From NCBI GenBank assembly GCA_004835665.1, contig RBKR01000014.1, positions 124,001-188,000 on the forward strand: a stretch of DNA of 64,000 bases, written 5' to 3'. Positions 1 to 9,260 of this stretch are shown in pieces. The notes under the pieces are model-generated. The model was given only the letters and a program-made list of their open reading frames with translations. It did no database searches and was not told the DNA's origin. This stretch comes from Phoma sp. XZ068. Lineage: Eukaryota; Ascomycota; Dothideomycetes; Pleosporales; Didymellaceae. Both the position numbers and the translations under genes were made by a program. Positions within the stretch are counted from its first letter, which is position 1; the number at the start of each line of letters is the position of its first letter.

Positions 1-1450
1 TTATAATATAATACTAAATTCTACTTTAATTTATTATTAAGTACTAGAATATTATTAATAATAAAGTTAATAAAAATATATTTTATATACTTTATAATTT
101 TTTTATATACTATAAAATTATTATAGATTATCTAAAGAGAATAATAATATAAGAATTTATAAATTAAATAATTAAACTTTAAACTAAAAAATATAAAAAT
201 ATAAAAATATAGTATTAATAATAAAGAAAACTATAATCTAGATATTTAACTAGACTAGTAAGTTAGTTTACTAATATTACTAGTTTTAGTTAATAACTTA
301 TAAAAAAAATACTATATATATATTATAATCTAATAAAAATAGATACCTAAATAACCTAGCTAATAGAAATAGATAGTTAAATAACCTAGCTAGACTAATT
401 AGATCTAATAGTATAGAGGTATTTCTAATAATTTAACTAGTAGATAAAGTAGTAGTACTTACTTCTTAGTAGGTAAGTAACTAAAGAAAAGCCTATAGTC
501 TAATTTAATTATTCTATAGAATAGGTACTATAAAGTATATTAATTAAGAGTAATATAGCTTTTAATTTATTTAACTATACTACTCTTTTAAGAGCTATAT
601 CTAAGAAAAGAGTACTATAGCTATAGATAAATACCTCTAGATACTATCTCTAGAATATTAGATTTAACTTAATAGTCTACTATATATTATATTCTTATTA
701 ACTTCTAAGTTATTTAAGTATACTACTTAATAATAGCTAGCTATTATTCTATATCTTTTTATAATCTATTCTATCTCTACCTATACTTATTCTTAAGAAC
801 TAATAGAATAATATACTATAAGTTTTACTTAGATATAACTTTAATAATATAATACTATTCTATAATATTAAAATTAGTATTTTTATAATTAAGATTAAAA
901 TCTTTATATATTAGTACTTATATTTCTTTAGAATTTATTCTTTATATAAAGTACTTAATTATAACTTACTTAACTATAATATTATTTTTATAATCTAATA
1001 GCTCTATACCTTATACTATTAATAGTATAGTAAATAATATTATTATTTACTATTTTTTAAGTCTATTATTATTTTATCTCTAGTATAAATAAAAATATAT
1101 ACTTTATAACTAAGTTACTAAAGTTTTAACTATAAACTTTTTATAATATTTTATAATTTAAGTTTATATATATAAAAGTTTAGAAAATATTTTATTATTA
1201 TTCTTTACTAAGTTTAGCTTTAATAGGTTATCTACTTTTATTCTATATATATACTTGTTATTAAAGTATCTTAGGTTAGTTAAGATACTTAATAGATACT
1301 TAAATATAATAAAAATATATACTAGTATATAGCTATTTATTAAAGTAATTTTAGTAAGAAAATTACTAAGAAGTACTCTATCTTACTTAGTATATATTAA
1401 AGGTAGTTATTTACTTATACTAAGTAGAAAATACTATAAAAGATACTAAT
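1..1450. repeat. TA-rich, RIP-exhausted repeat relic
   Basis: Read base by base, this block contains no CpG and no CpA, and one TpG (1256-1257). Nearly every C is followed by T or C and nearly every G is preceded by A or G. RIP turns CpA into TpA on either strand, so total loss of CpA/TpG together with TpA excess is the expected end state. No open reading frame or recognisable transposon motif survives. The pattern ends sharply: normal dinucleotides reappear from about 1452. It is probably an ancient transposon or subtelomeric duplication; which one cannot be told from the sequence. Confidence 0.85.
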
Positions 1451-1522
1451 TCGAATATATTGGCTTAAACATACTCTTACTTCTTTATATAGCAGCGTCT
1501 TAATTTCACTTTTACTACAACA

Positions 1523-2583
1523 ATGGACTCTAGAAAATTGTCAAAAACAAATCTAGCATGCGACCAATGTTTTCGATCGAAGGTTAGATGCTGTCGGACA
1601 AAGCCTCAATGCTCACGGTGCAAGAGGCTATCGTTTACCTGTACTTACAGCCCTGGATTGCCTCTAGGCAAGCCAAAGAAGCAAAATTCCAGTCCCTCTC
1701 AAGCAATTACGGCATCCCCTAGTAGAGCCACAGACGGCAATACTGATAATTCAAGTAAAGAACTAGGAAGTGCGTATGCTTTTTATCTCTAGGCTTGATA
1801 TATACTTACTGTGGTAAAGTGTTCCACACAGAAAACGAAATCAGCCGCGTTCACTTAGAGCATTCAAAACACGATATACCTGACTTAAGTAACGTGTACT
1901 CTATGCCAACCGATCCGGACCACGCTCTTGACACCTCAGTACCGCTTCACCATCCAACGTATAAATTCTCAGCACCAAACTCTACGATCGCCGAGGATTT
2001 CGACATTGAGGGATCAATAGGAGATCTGCTCTACTTGTCAGTGCCAGATGCCAGCTTGGATCACGTAGAGAGCACTAGCAGGAATGGCGATACACAGCTG
2101 CACTCTTGTATCAAGAGCCAGGCAGCCTGTCTTCGCTATATGCTAGGATTCGATATGGAGCAGATATTTATTCAGCCGGACCAGGTCTTGGTTATAGCCT
2201 GCCAAGCGCTGTCCTCTATTGAGGAAACCATCGATTGTCAAACCTGCAGGAAGGCGGACAACATCTGGACCTGCCTACTTCTACTACAGAGAATAGGAAC
2301 CTGTTTTGAGAAGGTCCTTAACAGTTCGGAAATAGAGCTCGAGAGGGTTCCGATGTATTTTGGCAGTCTTAAAATCAATACACTGGGGAAAATCAGCAAA
2401 CTTTTACCGGTGGTTATAGGCACCGAAGTGCAGCGGAGTGCTAAGCTAGTGGCTGCATTGCTCGACTTGTATAAGGGGTTGCCTTCTTCCCAGGCAAGCT
2501 ATTTAGAGACACCTGGATTTATTACTCACTTAAGTAATGATCTGAAGGACTACTTTCTTGTACTCCAAAACAAGGTAGTATAA
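1523..2583 (+). CDS. AflR-like Zn2Cys6 transcription factor
   Basis: Two exons, 1523-1769 and 1832-2583 (intron 1770-1831, 62 nt, GTGCGT donor, CACACAG acceptor, CTTAC branch point), give 332 residues. The N-terminus carries a Zn2Cys6 binuclear cluster with Cys13, 16, 23, 30, 33 and 40 in a C-x2-C-x6-C-x6-C-x2-C-x6-C pattern, followed by a basic linker (SPGLPLGKPKK) typical of regulators of fungal polyketide clusters. The C-terminal half resembles the aflatoxin-regulator (AflR) domain, including ETIDCQTCRKADNIW. It would bind DNA in the nucleus and activate a secondary-metabolite or other accessory pathway. It is shorter than AflR (about 430-440 aa). No biosynthetic gene lies to its right; any target cluster would be left of the window. 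It begins about 70 bp after the RIP block. The fold is clear; the target is unknown. Confidence 0.8.
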
Positions 2584-2942
2584 TCGTAAGAAATACTAAA
2601 TGAATATAAAAATTATTATAATATACAAGCGTACTAGTATGAAATAATTATATAGTACTATATTTTGATAACAGTTATAAGCCATCTTAATCCCTCGCCT
2701 TACGTAGCTACTTAATGTGCTGCTCTTACCGTTCAATCAGAGAAGGAGGGATCGGTTCGAGTCTATGGGACTAGCAGGTTTGAGTCCATGGATCGATAGA
2801 ACTCCGACAGTTCGTATCTAAAACATATTAAGTTTAGTATAGACAAGCTTCTACTAATAAGTAAATAGCTGCAGCCCTGCTGTGCTACTTACAATTCGCG
2901 TTGGCACAGGCAAGGCTTAACAAAGACTGTGTCACTTACGTG
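2584..2942. other. Intergenic, partly AT-rich
   Basis: The first 80 bases are AT-rich, like a weaker version of the RIP block. A short imperfect repeat (GGTTCGAGTCTATGG at 2754-2768, then GGTTTGAGTCCATGG at 2778-2792) resembles a tRNA T-arm but has no surrounding cloverleaf. No gene is seen. Confidence 0.5.
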
Positions 2943-3512
2943 GCTTCCCTGACTCGTTAGTCTGAGTTCTTTTGCTACGTCGTTAATAGATACTGGGAGG
3001 AGGCGTATGCCAGGATTGTGAAACTCGCAGAAGACATACCACAAATATTCGGTGTCTACCTAAACTACATATAGGCCAATCAGATCCCGAGCTGCCTGCT
3101 TTATTGACCTTCGGCTAATGTCCTTAACAAGAATGAGATTTCATACCTTGCGTGGCGGGACTGCAATAAGCTCTTAAGAATGTATGTTCTCGCCGACAAG
3201 CTCTTGGATACCGCTACAAGGAATGTGTCGATGCGATTCGTCTATAACATCCTTCACTACGTGTCGATAGATGGGAACCTAATCCCACTCGGGCCGAGTC
3301 TGGTCAACTTTGTGTACGAAAATACCTCAGAGCGTTCCCCAGCAAGGCAAGTTCTTGTCAATTCGTGGACGAAAGTTCACCCGGATATTATAGGCAAGGA
3401 AACTGCAGTGTTGCCGCAAGACTTTCTGGGTCTAGCCATCGCGCTGCAGACTAAAGTCAAGGTCATCGATTCCGAACTTTACAAAGTCCATAAGGTGTTG
3501 AAGTTTATTTAG
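2943..3512 (+). pseudogene. BTB/POZ-domain gene relic
   Basis: Translated in one frame, this stretch aligns along its length with the intact BTB gene at 4154-4931. SLTR-stop-SEFF matches SFLTQRSEYF, AEDIPQIFGVYLNYI matches ADDSPDTFALYMNLVY, and LLRMYVLADKLLDTATRN matches LLRLYVLAEKLQDTSAKD. The frame is broken by three stops: TAG 2958-2960, TAG 3072-3074 and TGA 3105-3107. Only the last 110 codons (3180-3512) stay open. The alignment needs no frameshift, so decay was by substitution; such stops can arise from C-to-T changes, in keeping with RIP or ordinary drift near the RIP block. It is an old tandem duplicate, given the low identity to its neighbour. Confidence 0.75.
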
Positions 3513-4153
3513 GGATTACTCCATACGAGCAAACGAAACTGAACTCAACTATCTCTTCGGTTGCGGTGAAGGACTAGCTTCCGGCAAATGGTCGTGCTGC
3601 GCAGACTGTTCATTCAGGTTCTAGTCGTGCAAGACACAATATAGTTTTCCAGCCACGAACAGCATTGCCCTTCTTCGGTTGACATTCTACTTGGCTATCT
3701 AAGGAGAAGTTTCGGCACATGAAATTGTGTTCTATGAGTCTACGGATATCAAAACTGTGTCGTGTTCGCTTTGCTTAATGGATTGAACAGGAAATAACGC
3801 ATCGGCCATGTGAGACATATTATTAATTTGCACTTGCCTGTTTTTACATTTGCTTGTTTCGTAGGAGAGTCTACTTATCTCGCGAGTCCAAGCTACGCGT
3901 ATTTCGTGCAAACATCTTTGTTTATTGGTGACAGATTCGTCATATTCTGCTCCCTCTGCGTGAGCATCTGTACCTTCCCCCTTCACTCCTGGGAGTTCCA
4001 CAATACATACATTTTGCTTTCACTTACCAGGTCGCTTCGTTTACGGGAGTTAGCATGGGGGTCTTCTTTTTATCGCACTGTGCTGAATTGTTTTCCACCT
4101 ATACACCTAACTTCAGAGCCGTGAAGCTCTTGACAGCCAGGAAGGTCTCAGTC
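3513..4153. other. Intergenic, no gene seen
   Basis: About 640 bases between the BTB relic and the intact BTB gene. Short open frames on both strands lack family resemblance. It probably contains the promoter and 5' untranslated region of the BTB gene. Confidence 0.5.
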
Positions 4154-4931
4154 ATGGCGCCTCGAGCGAAACGAGCCAACAAGAGCAGCGCTATAAGGCA
4201 AGTACCGCGATACTTCCAGAAAGCGCTGCAATTCGAAACTAATTCTACCAAAAAGTTTCGACTCAAACACAACCCTAACCATTCACGTCGGCCAAGACAC
4301 CGCCCACCGCGCCTTTCTCGCCCACGAATCCTTCCTCACCCAGCGCTCAGAATACTTCCGCCGCGCCATGAACGGCAGCTGGGCAGAATCAGAATCCAGA
4401 ACCATACGACTCGCAGACGACTCGCCAGACACCTTCGCTCTGTACATGAACCTCGTCTACACCGGTCAACTTCCCATTAGCACCGGCGCCAAAGAGGGCG
4501 AGAAGGAAGTACCCTGGAAGACTGCGAAGGTTAGGCTCAAGGAGGAGTATGACGTATTGCTGCGTCTGTACGTATTAGCAGAGAAGTTACAAGATACGTC
4601 TGCGAAGGACGCAGTGATCGGGGCGATCTTCGAGATCCTGGAGTCTAGGAGGGAGGACAAGCGCTGGACGTTGCCGCAGTGGGAGACTTTGATCGTGACG
4701 TATGAGAATCTGCCTGTTGGATCACCAGGGAGGAATTTGGTTGTGGATTTGGCGTGTGTGATGTCAGCGAAATCTATGGACGCTTGGTTTGATTATTTGT
4801 CGAAGGATTTTGTGAAGGATGTTTTGTTGCAGGTGCGTGAGATGGCTGCAGGAAGGACGCATGAGGTTAAGCGGAATGGGTCGGGAGCGTATATGGAAGG
4901 TGCTCAGGGTGGGGATGCAGTTGAAGAGTAA
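4154..4931 (+). CDS. BTB/POZ-domain protein
   Basis: The product has 239 residues from exons 4154-4197 and 4256-4931. The BTB core runs from SFDSNTTLTIHVGQD through AHRAFLAHESFLTQRSEYF, MNGSWAESES and ALYMNLVYTGQLP, followed by the LLRLYVLAEKLQD helix pair common in the large fungal BTB family. Such proteins dimerise and often act as substrate adaptors for cullin-3 ubiquitin ligases; no specific partner can be named. The only joining of the start exon to the BTB frame that keeps phase uses a GC donor (AAG|GCAAGT at 4198) and the AAAAG acceptor at 4255, with a CTAAT branch point, making a 58-nt GC-AG intron. A GT donor four bases downstream would put the BTB frame out of phase. The start codon is the first ATG in the joined frame and is less certain than the domain. 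Confidence 0.75.
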
Positions 4932-4970
4932 GGTGTAGGAGCACTGACTAGAGATGTCGTACAACACCGA

Positions 4971-6159
4971 TCACCACACTAAAACGCTCTTAATGACACT
5001 TCCTTCCTCCATCTTCTGCCTCGCCTCCTCGAACTCCTTCACCCCAAACTCCTTCAGCATCTTCTTCACAGGCAGAATCCCGTCTTTGCTCCACTGCACC
5101 AATTCAGGCAACGCCTCCGCCGGATCCCTATCCCCCTCGATAACACCAATCAACCGTCTTCCATTGACCATATGTGTCAGCAAGTCTAACTCATACTTCG
5201 CTCCCACCGGCTTGACACCAACCTGCAACAACTGCCCGTTCTTCTGCAACGCCTCCATACACTGCCCCAGCACAGCGACGCTCGGACTCGTATCCAGAAT
5301 GTGACTACACCCGAGTCCACCAGGCGTCAGTTTCTTAATCGCAGCGCTCATATCCTCACCCTTCAATCCTTCCTTCGTGCTCAATAACCCAACCGTTGCT
5401 CCGTGCTGCATCGCTAAATCGATTCTACTCTGCAGCAAGTCCACGGCAATCACATTCTTCACGCCCCGCTGCTTCGCTGCACACACACCCGCCAGCCCTA
5501 CGCCGCCGAGTCCCACAATAGCAACGACATCGTCTGGCCCGCACTTCCCAACGTGCGTGATTGCGCCCGCGCCAGTCATAATGCCACACCCGAGCGGTGC
5601 GTACGCGCGCAGTTCGTCAGCATCGCGGATTAGTTTTGTTACGTTGGCTGCGCATGAAATTTTAACGGGGACGGGGGACGCGAACGATGATTGCCCGAAG
5701 TAGCCGCCGCCGATGATCTTGCTGGGCTGCGAGGCGAGCACGAAGTTGGGCTCGTTGGAGGCCAGCGTGAGAGCCGCGTGGTCGATGCAATATGCTGGGT
5801 GGCCGGTGGTGCAGTAGTGGCAGCTTAGACAGGCTGCGGCGGAGAGGATAACCAGGTCGCCAACCGCGTATTTGGATTCTTGCTCCTTGGAGCCGAGCTT
5901 TAGGATGCGGCCTGCGCCTGGGCTGGTGTTAGATGGGCGTTTATGAGTCGAGATGGAGGGTGAGGATGGTACCTTCGTGGCCGAGCACGCGTGGGTAGAT
6001 GCCCCCGTAGCCGGAGATGTCGGTGTGGCATACGCCTGTTGCTACCATTTCGACCATGAATTCATCCTCGTTTGGTTCGCGCGTTAACATGTCTTCCCAT
6101 TTCCAGTCGTGTTGGGAGTAGGCGACTATGCCTTTGCATGGCACTGTGTATTCGACCAT
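4971..6159 (-). CDS. Zinc-dependent alcohol dehydrogenase (aryl-alcohol type)
   Basis: Exons 6159-5973 and 5917-4971 (intron 5918-5972, 55 nt) give 377 residues of the medium-chain dehydrogenase family. Catalytic zinc ligands are visible as Cys44 (GVCHTD) and His61-Glu62 (LGHEGAG). The structural zinc lobe is Cys92, 95, 98 and 106 (CLSCHYCTTGHPAYC). The NAD(P) site is VAIVGLGGVGLAG. The substrate class is inferred from resemblance to aryl/benzyl alcohol dehydrogenases: oxidation of an alcohol to an aldehyde with NAD. There is no signal peptide, so it should be cytosolic. It runs tail to tail with the BTB gene only 39 bp away. The exact substrate cannot be read from sequence. Confidence 0.87.
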
Positions 6160-6752
6160 GTTTCCTTCTCTTTCTGGTCATGTACGAAGTACTATAGCGG
6201 GAGTCGTAGTTGGTAGGCGAATGGATGTTGTACAATGTCTTCTAGTTTAACTACATTACGGCTACTTGCGCAAGGCGCTGTGTAGCCGATTGAGCCGCAC
6301 ACTGTTTTTGTCATTAGTCGAGAGCGTGCATGCGGGGTTGACTTGAGGCGGAGGTCTGGAGTGCAGATGTCGGAGGGCGGTCCGGGTAGAAGGCTGGACC
6401 CTGATCCTGACTTAAGATGTTTAGCCGAGTTGTTTCACGCTGATCGCCCTTGTTGAAAATATACCAGCAGCTCAAATTGGGGATCTTGTCTTCCGAAATA
6501 TAAACAAGGACCTTGCAGAAACAATCTGAGGTTTTGATGAGATTGGTGAGTGTAGTGCGAGACGGAATGACAGGAGCTTGGAAGGACTGGAGGAACGTAA
6601 GGAAAGGCTAAAGGACAATATGTACAATAGGTCGAGAGAGTTGTTGTGATCAGATGATTCGTATTATCGATGAGTCCGTTCTCTCCTGTAAATTCCTGAC
6701 ATCAAAGTATCCTCCTCTTTCATGCATCCCAGAAGGGTCACAACCCTCATGC
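6160..6752. other. Intergenic, no gene seen
   Basis: About 590 bases upstream of the alcohol dehydrogenase and downstream of the Mog1 gene. No coding frame, repeat or RNA gene is recognised. Confidence 0.5.
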
Positions 6753-7512
6753 TCAACCCTCAAACAGACCCCACTCCTTGATATCGAAGCTCTCTAATAT
6801 CCTGTCCTTGATCTTCTCGCTGTCCTTCATCAACTGCGTGACATTGCCGTCGCCCTCTTTGGGCTTCTCATACTCGCCAGGATAGTGCGGGATGTTGACA
6901 GAAATCATCATATCAGTTCCCTGCTCTTTCAGGCGCAGGAGCATGAGCTGGATGTACACGAACTCAGGCACCTTGCGGCTGGGGTTTGTGTTGGGCGGTG
7001 GCGTCTGGATGAAGCGCAGTGTGTATACTGGTTTGTCGCTGCGATTTGTTAGTCCTTCATCTGTGACGCAACAGGAGTACTACGATGGCTGCAGGGATCA
7101 CGGTGTGAATGTCGGAGCACGTGCACACTTTGACCTCGTAAACCTATGAGAGAAGATCGATTGCTCACCTCAGCTTTGCCATGACCGCACGTCCCTGCTC
7201 GAGAATGTTTGTGCTGTCTTCCTCATCGATGAGGTCGGCAAAGTGGTATTGTAGTGCCTCTTCATCGCTGCCCTTTTCCTGGTATTCAAGAATCTCGACA
7301 ACAATAGATGAGTAGCCATTGGTGTCTAGATAGACCTCCTGGTGGTCCGGGACTTCTCGGATTTGACTGTTTTGGCATGTCAGTCGGGCATACGGGATGT
7401 GGAGGGTGACATAGGGCTGAGGAAATTTGAGAACGGACCTTGTATCTGCAAAGTTGGATGGGAGGTCAACGGTAATGGCACCGCCGAAGAGGGGAGTGTC
7501 TGTGAACGACAT
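6753..7512 (-). CDS. mog1: Mog1, Ran-GTPase nucleotide-release factor
   Basis: Three exons, 7512-7439, 7366-7169 and 7038-6753, separated by introns of 72 and 130 nt, give 185 residues, the usual Mog1 size. The opening PLFGGAITVDLPSNFAD and the SQIREVPDHQEVYLD segment, created exactly by the first splice, are the family hallmark. The C-terminal part holds a LKEQGTDMMISVNIP strand. Mog1 binds Ran/Gsp1 in the nucleus, promotes nucleotide release and supports nuclear protein import. Phase is conserved across both introns (AG|T and AG|C codons). The second intron is the longest of any gene resolved here. Orthology is clear; function follows from yeast Mog1. Confidence 0.9.
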
Positions 7513-8076
7513 GGTGTTGCGGGTCGATAGTGATGTGGAATGAAGTGATCGGGTTTGGTCTGGTCAATGATGTTGTTCGCGCATTCTGGTGTTCTTATGT
7601 TGGCGCTCAAGATGTTTTGATGTTCTTGTCACTCAGGCTGCGACCAGGCAGCTTCAGGCATCACAGCAAATGGGTACCTAATGCTCTTCAAATGCAAGCC
7701 AAGTACCAAAATTTATCGTACATTTGTAAGCATTTCTGATGTAGTTGGGGTATCATTTGAACTTTTGTATCCTCTATAATGCATCGTTTCCCATATTTTA
7801 AACGCCGTCCAATGCATATGCAACCTCCAGCTGAGGCAAACGAGAAGGCAGCAAATCCATGCGCCTGCCGGTTGGAGCCTCCAATGGCCGCAGTCTCCTC
7901 AGATGTCCCTTATTCCTCCAGCGCAGGCCTCTCATTTTCATGGAAGCCTTCCTTTGCAATCGCCAGTCATCTCGTCGTAATCGTGTGATGAGCTCGTCGA
8001 TGCGTTCTGCACTGAACGAAGTGCGTGCTGGGTAGGCTGGAGATCTTTTCTGCGGCCTCTACATTCATCATCCACT
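7513..8076. other. Intergenic, no gene seen
   Basis: This holds the promoter side of mog1 and the 3' side of bud20. Small open frames at 7779-7988 show no family resemblance. Confidence 0.5.
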
Positions 8077-8493
8077 TCAAGCCGCCACAGCATCGTCGAC
8101 CTCCATGGGCGCAGGCGCAGCGTTGCGCTTGCCGTTGTCTGTGGTGAAGCCCATGCCTGCCTCTGCTTCCTTGATCGAGTATGGTTCTTCCTTCAAAGCC
8201 CTCACTCTGCGCAGCTGTTAGCAATCCATATATCTCCAGCTTAACAAGACCACAGCATACCTGCGCTTGTGCACTTTGCCCTTCTGGTGCGCCAGCATGT
8301 TGGCCTCACTCTCGAAAAACTTTGCGCATTCTTTGCAGTAGTTCTGCCCCAGGCCGGGCAGGTCTTCTATGGGCTTCGCATTCTTGAACTCTGCGAGATG
8401 CTTCTCGTCGTGCAGGTCGGCGTGGACCTGGTCAAGATCGCGCGTGTGTCTGCGCGTCTTCTTCTTGGAGTCTTGTCCCCGGATGGCAGGCAT
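8077..8493 (-). CDS. bud20: Bud20-type C2H2 zinc-finger ribosome export factor
   Basis: Exons 8493-8261 and 8206-8077 (intron 8207-8260, 54 nt) give 120 residues. The acceptor used is the second CAG; the first would create an immediate stop. The protein has a basic N-terminus (KKKTRRHTRDLDQ), the conserved PIEDLPGLGQ linker, one U1/JAZ-type C2H2 finger (C-x2-C-x12-H-x5-H in YCKECAKFF...AHQKGKVHKR), then RVRALKEEPYSIKEAEAG. Bud20 is a shuttling factor that binds pre-60S ribosomes and aids their export. It is shorter than the yeast protein but matches filamentous-fungal orthologues in layout. It is transcribed away from the aconitase gene across a shared 767-bp promoter. Confidence 0.88.
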
Positions 8494-8777
8494 GGTGGCA
8501 GCGTGGATTGAATGTGCGTGGATCCGCGGCCGACGGCTGTGGTCGTGCTGGCTGGAGATTCGGCAATAATGGGCCGCTGGCTCGTGCGGCTGCTCAGAGA
8601 CCTGCAGACGCTGAAGAAATTTCGCGGAATGCGCTCTAGGCCTTGGCAAAAGCAGGGCGGCGCGGGGGCTAGTGATGCAGCAGGTCTGGAGACGTTCAGA
8701 AGTGACGCCGATGCTGACTTTTCCGAGTCGACACGGCTGCAGCTGCGGCGCGCACCCAGCCGTGCACTGCAATCATG

Positions 8778-8812
8778 CCAATCGCTGCCAATCGCTGCCA
8801 ATCGCTTCCAAT
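8778..8812 (+). promoter_or_regulatory. Four CCAAT boxes at 10-bp spacing
   Basis: CCAAT occurs at 8778, 8788, 8798 and 8808, the first three inside exact CCAATCGCTG/T units. Ten-base spacing puts all four on nearly the same face of the helix. CCAAT is the site of the fungal Hap2/3/5 (CCAAT-binding) complex. The array lies 285 bp from the bud20 start and about 450 bp from the aconitase start. Confidence 0.6.
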
Positions 8813-9147
8813 CACGCTGCTTGGAGTGCCCCAGCAGCGCGCACGCGGGGTTGGACGCACCGCAGCGCCGTGTGACGCCATAGCCGGGCGCTCGCCAGCA
8901 GCCAGCGCTCAAATAGCTTGTGCAGGCGCAGGCAGGCGGTGGTGAAGCAAGCAGCGACTCGACGTGAATCGCCCAAGCTGACGCGAAACACACTCCGAAC
9001 AAACCCCTACACGCAGCCGTCCGCGCCAGCACGTGAAGCGGCGGTCCAGCGGGTAAAAGCTACCGTTGTATTCGTTTGCGGAAGACCTCGGCTTGCCGCA
9101 ACAAGCACCGCGCACAGACCGTGGAGCCCGTGGAGTCGCTTTCGCAG

Positions 9148-9169
9148 CCAATCACGTCCGGCCTGATAA
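9148..9169 (+). promoter_or_regulatory. CCAAT-N12-GAT (CBC:HapX-like) overlapping GATAA
   Basis: CCAAT at 9148-9152 is followed after exactly 12 bases by GAT (9165-9167), fitting the CSAAT-N12-RWT pattern described for joint binding of the CCAAT-binding complex and HapX in Aspergillus. The same GAT begins a GATAA core (9165-9169, CTGATAA context), a possible site for an SreA-type GATA repressor. It sits 113 bp upstream of the aconitase ATG. Aconitase is a known iron-dependent HapX target in other moulds; control here is inferred. Confidence 0.5.
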
Positions 9170-9260
9170 TCGACAGCTCGAGGCAGCTTCTGACGTTCTT
9201 TTCTTCCGCCCTCTCCATCACTCCTCATCTCCACTCCACCCATCCTCAACCCCATCCAAG

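Larger units (their letters stand above)
8494..9260. promoter_or_regulatory. Bidirectional promoter bud20 / aconitase
   Basis: Shared 767-bp upstream region of two divergent genes. It contains the phased CCAAT array (8778-8812) and the CCAAT-N12-GAT element (9148-9169) listed separately, and a pyrimidine-rich leader just before the aconitase ATG. Several long antisense frames here and in aconitase are GC-rich shadows. Confidence 0.6.

Noticed and set aside
2754..2792. GGTTCGAGTC repeats resembling tRNA T-arms
   Set aside because: Two imperfect 15-base copies without a cloverleaf; at best relics.
4055..4480. 141-codon frame covering the start of the BTB gene
   Set aside because: After about 16 codons it turns into an Arg/Pro/His-rich shadow of the BTB frame; the GC-AG intron explains the switch.
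8367..9032. 221-codon frame across the bud20/aconitase promoter
   Set aside because: Starts without a supported exon, overlaps bud20 in another frame, and runs through the CCAAT array.
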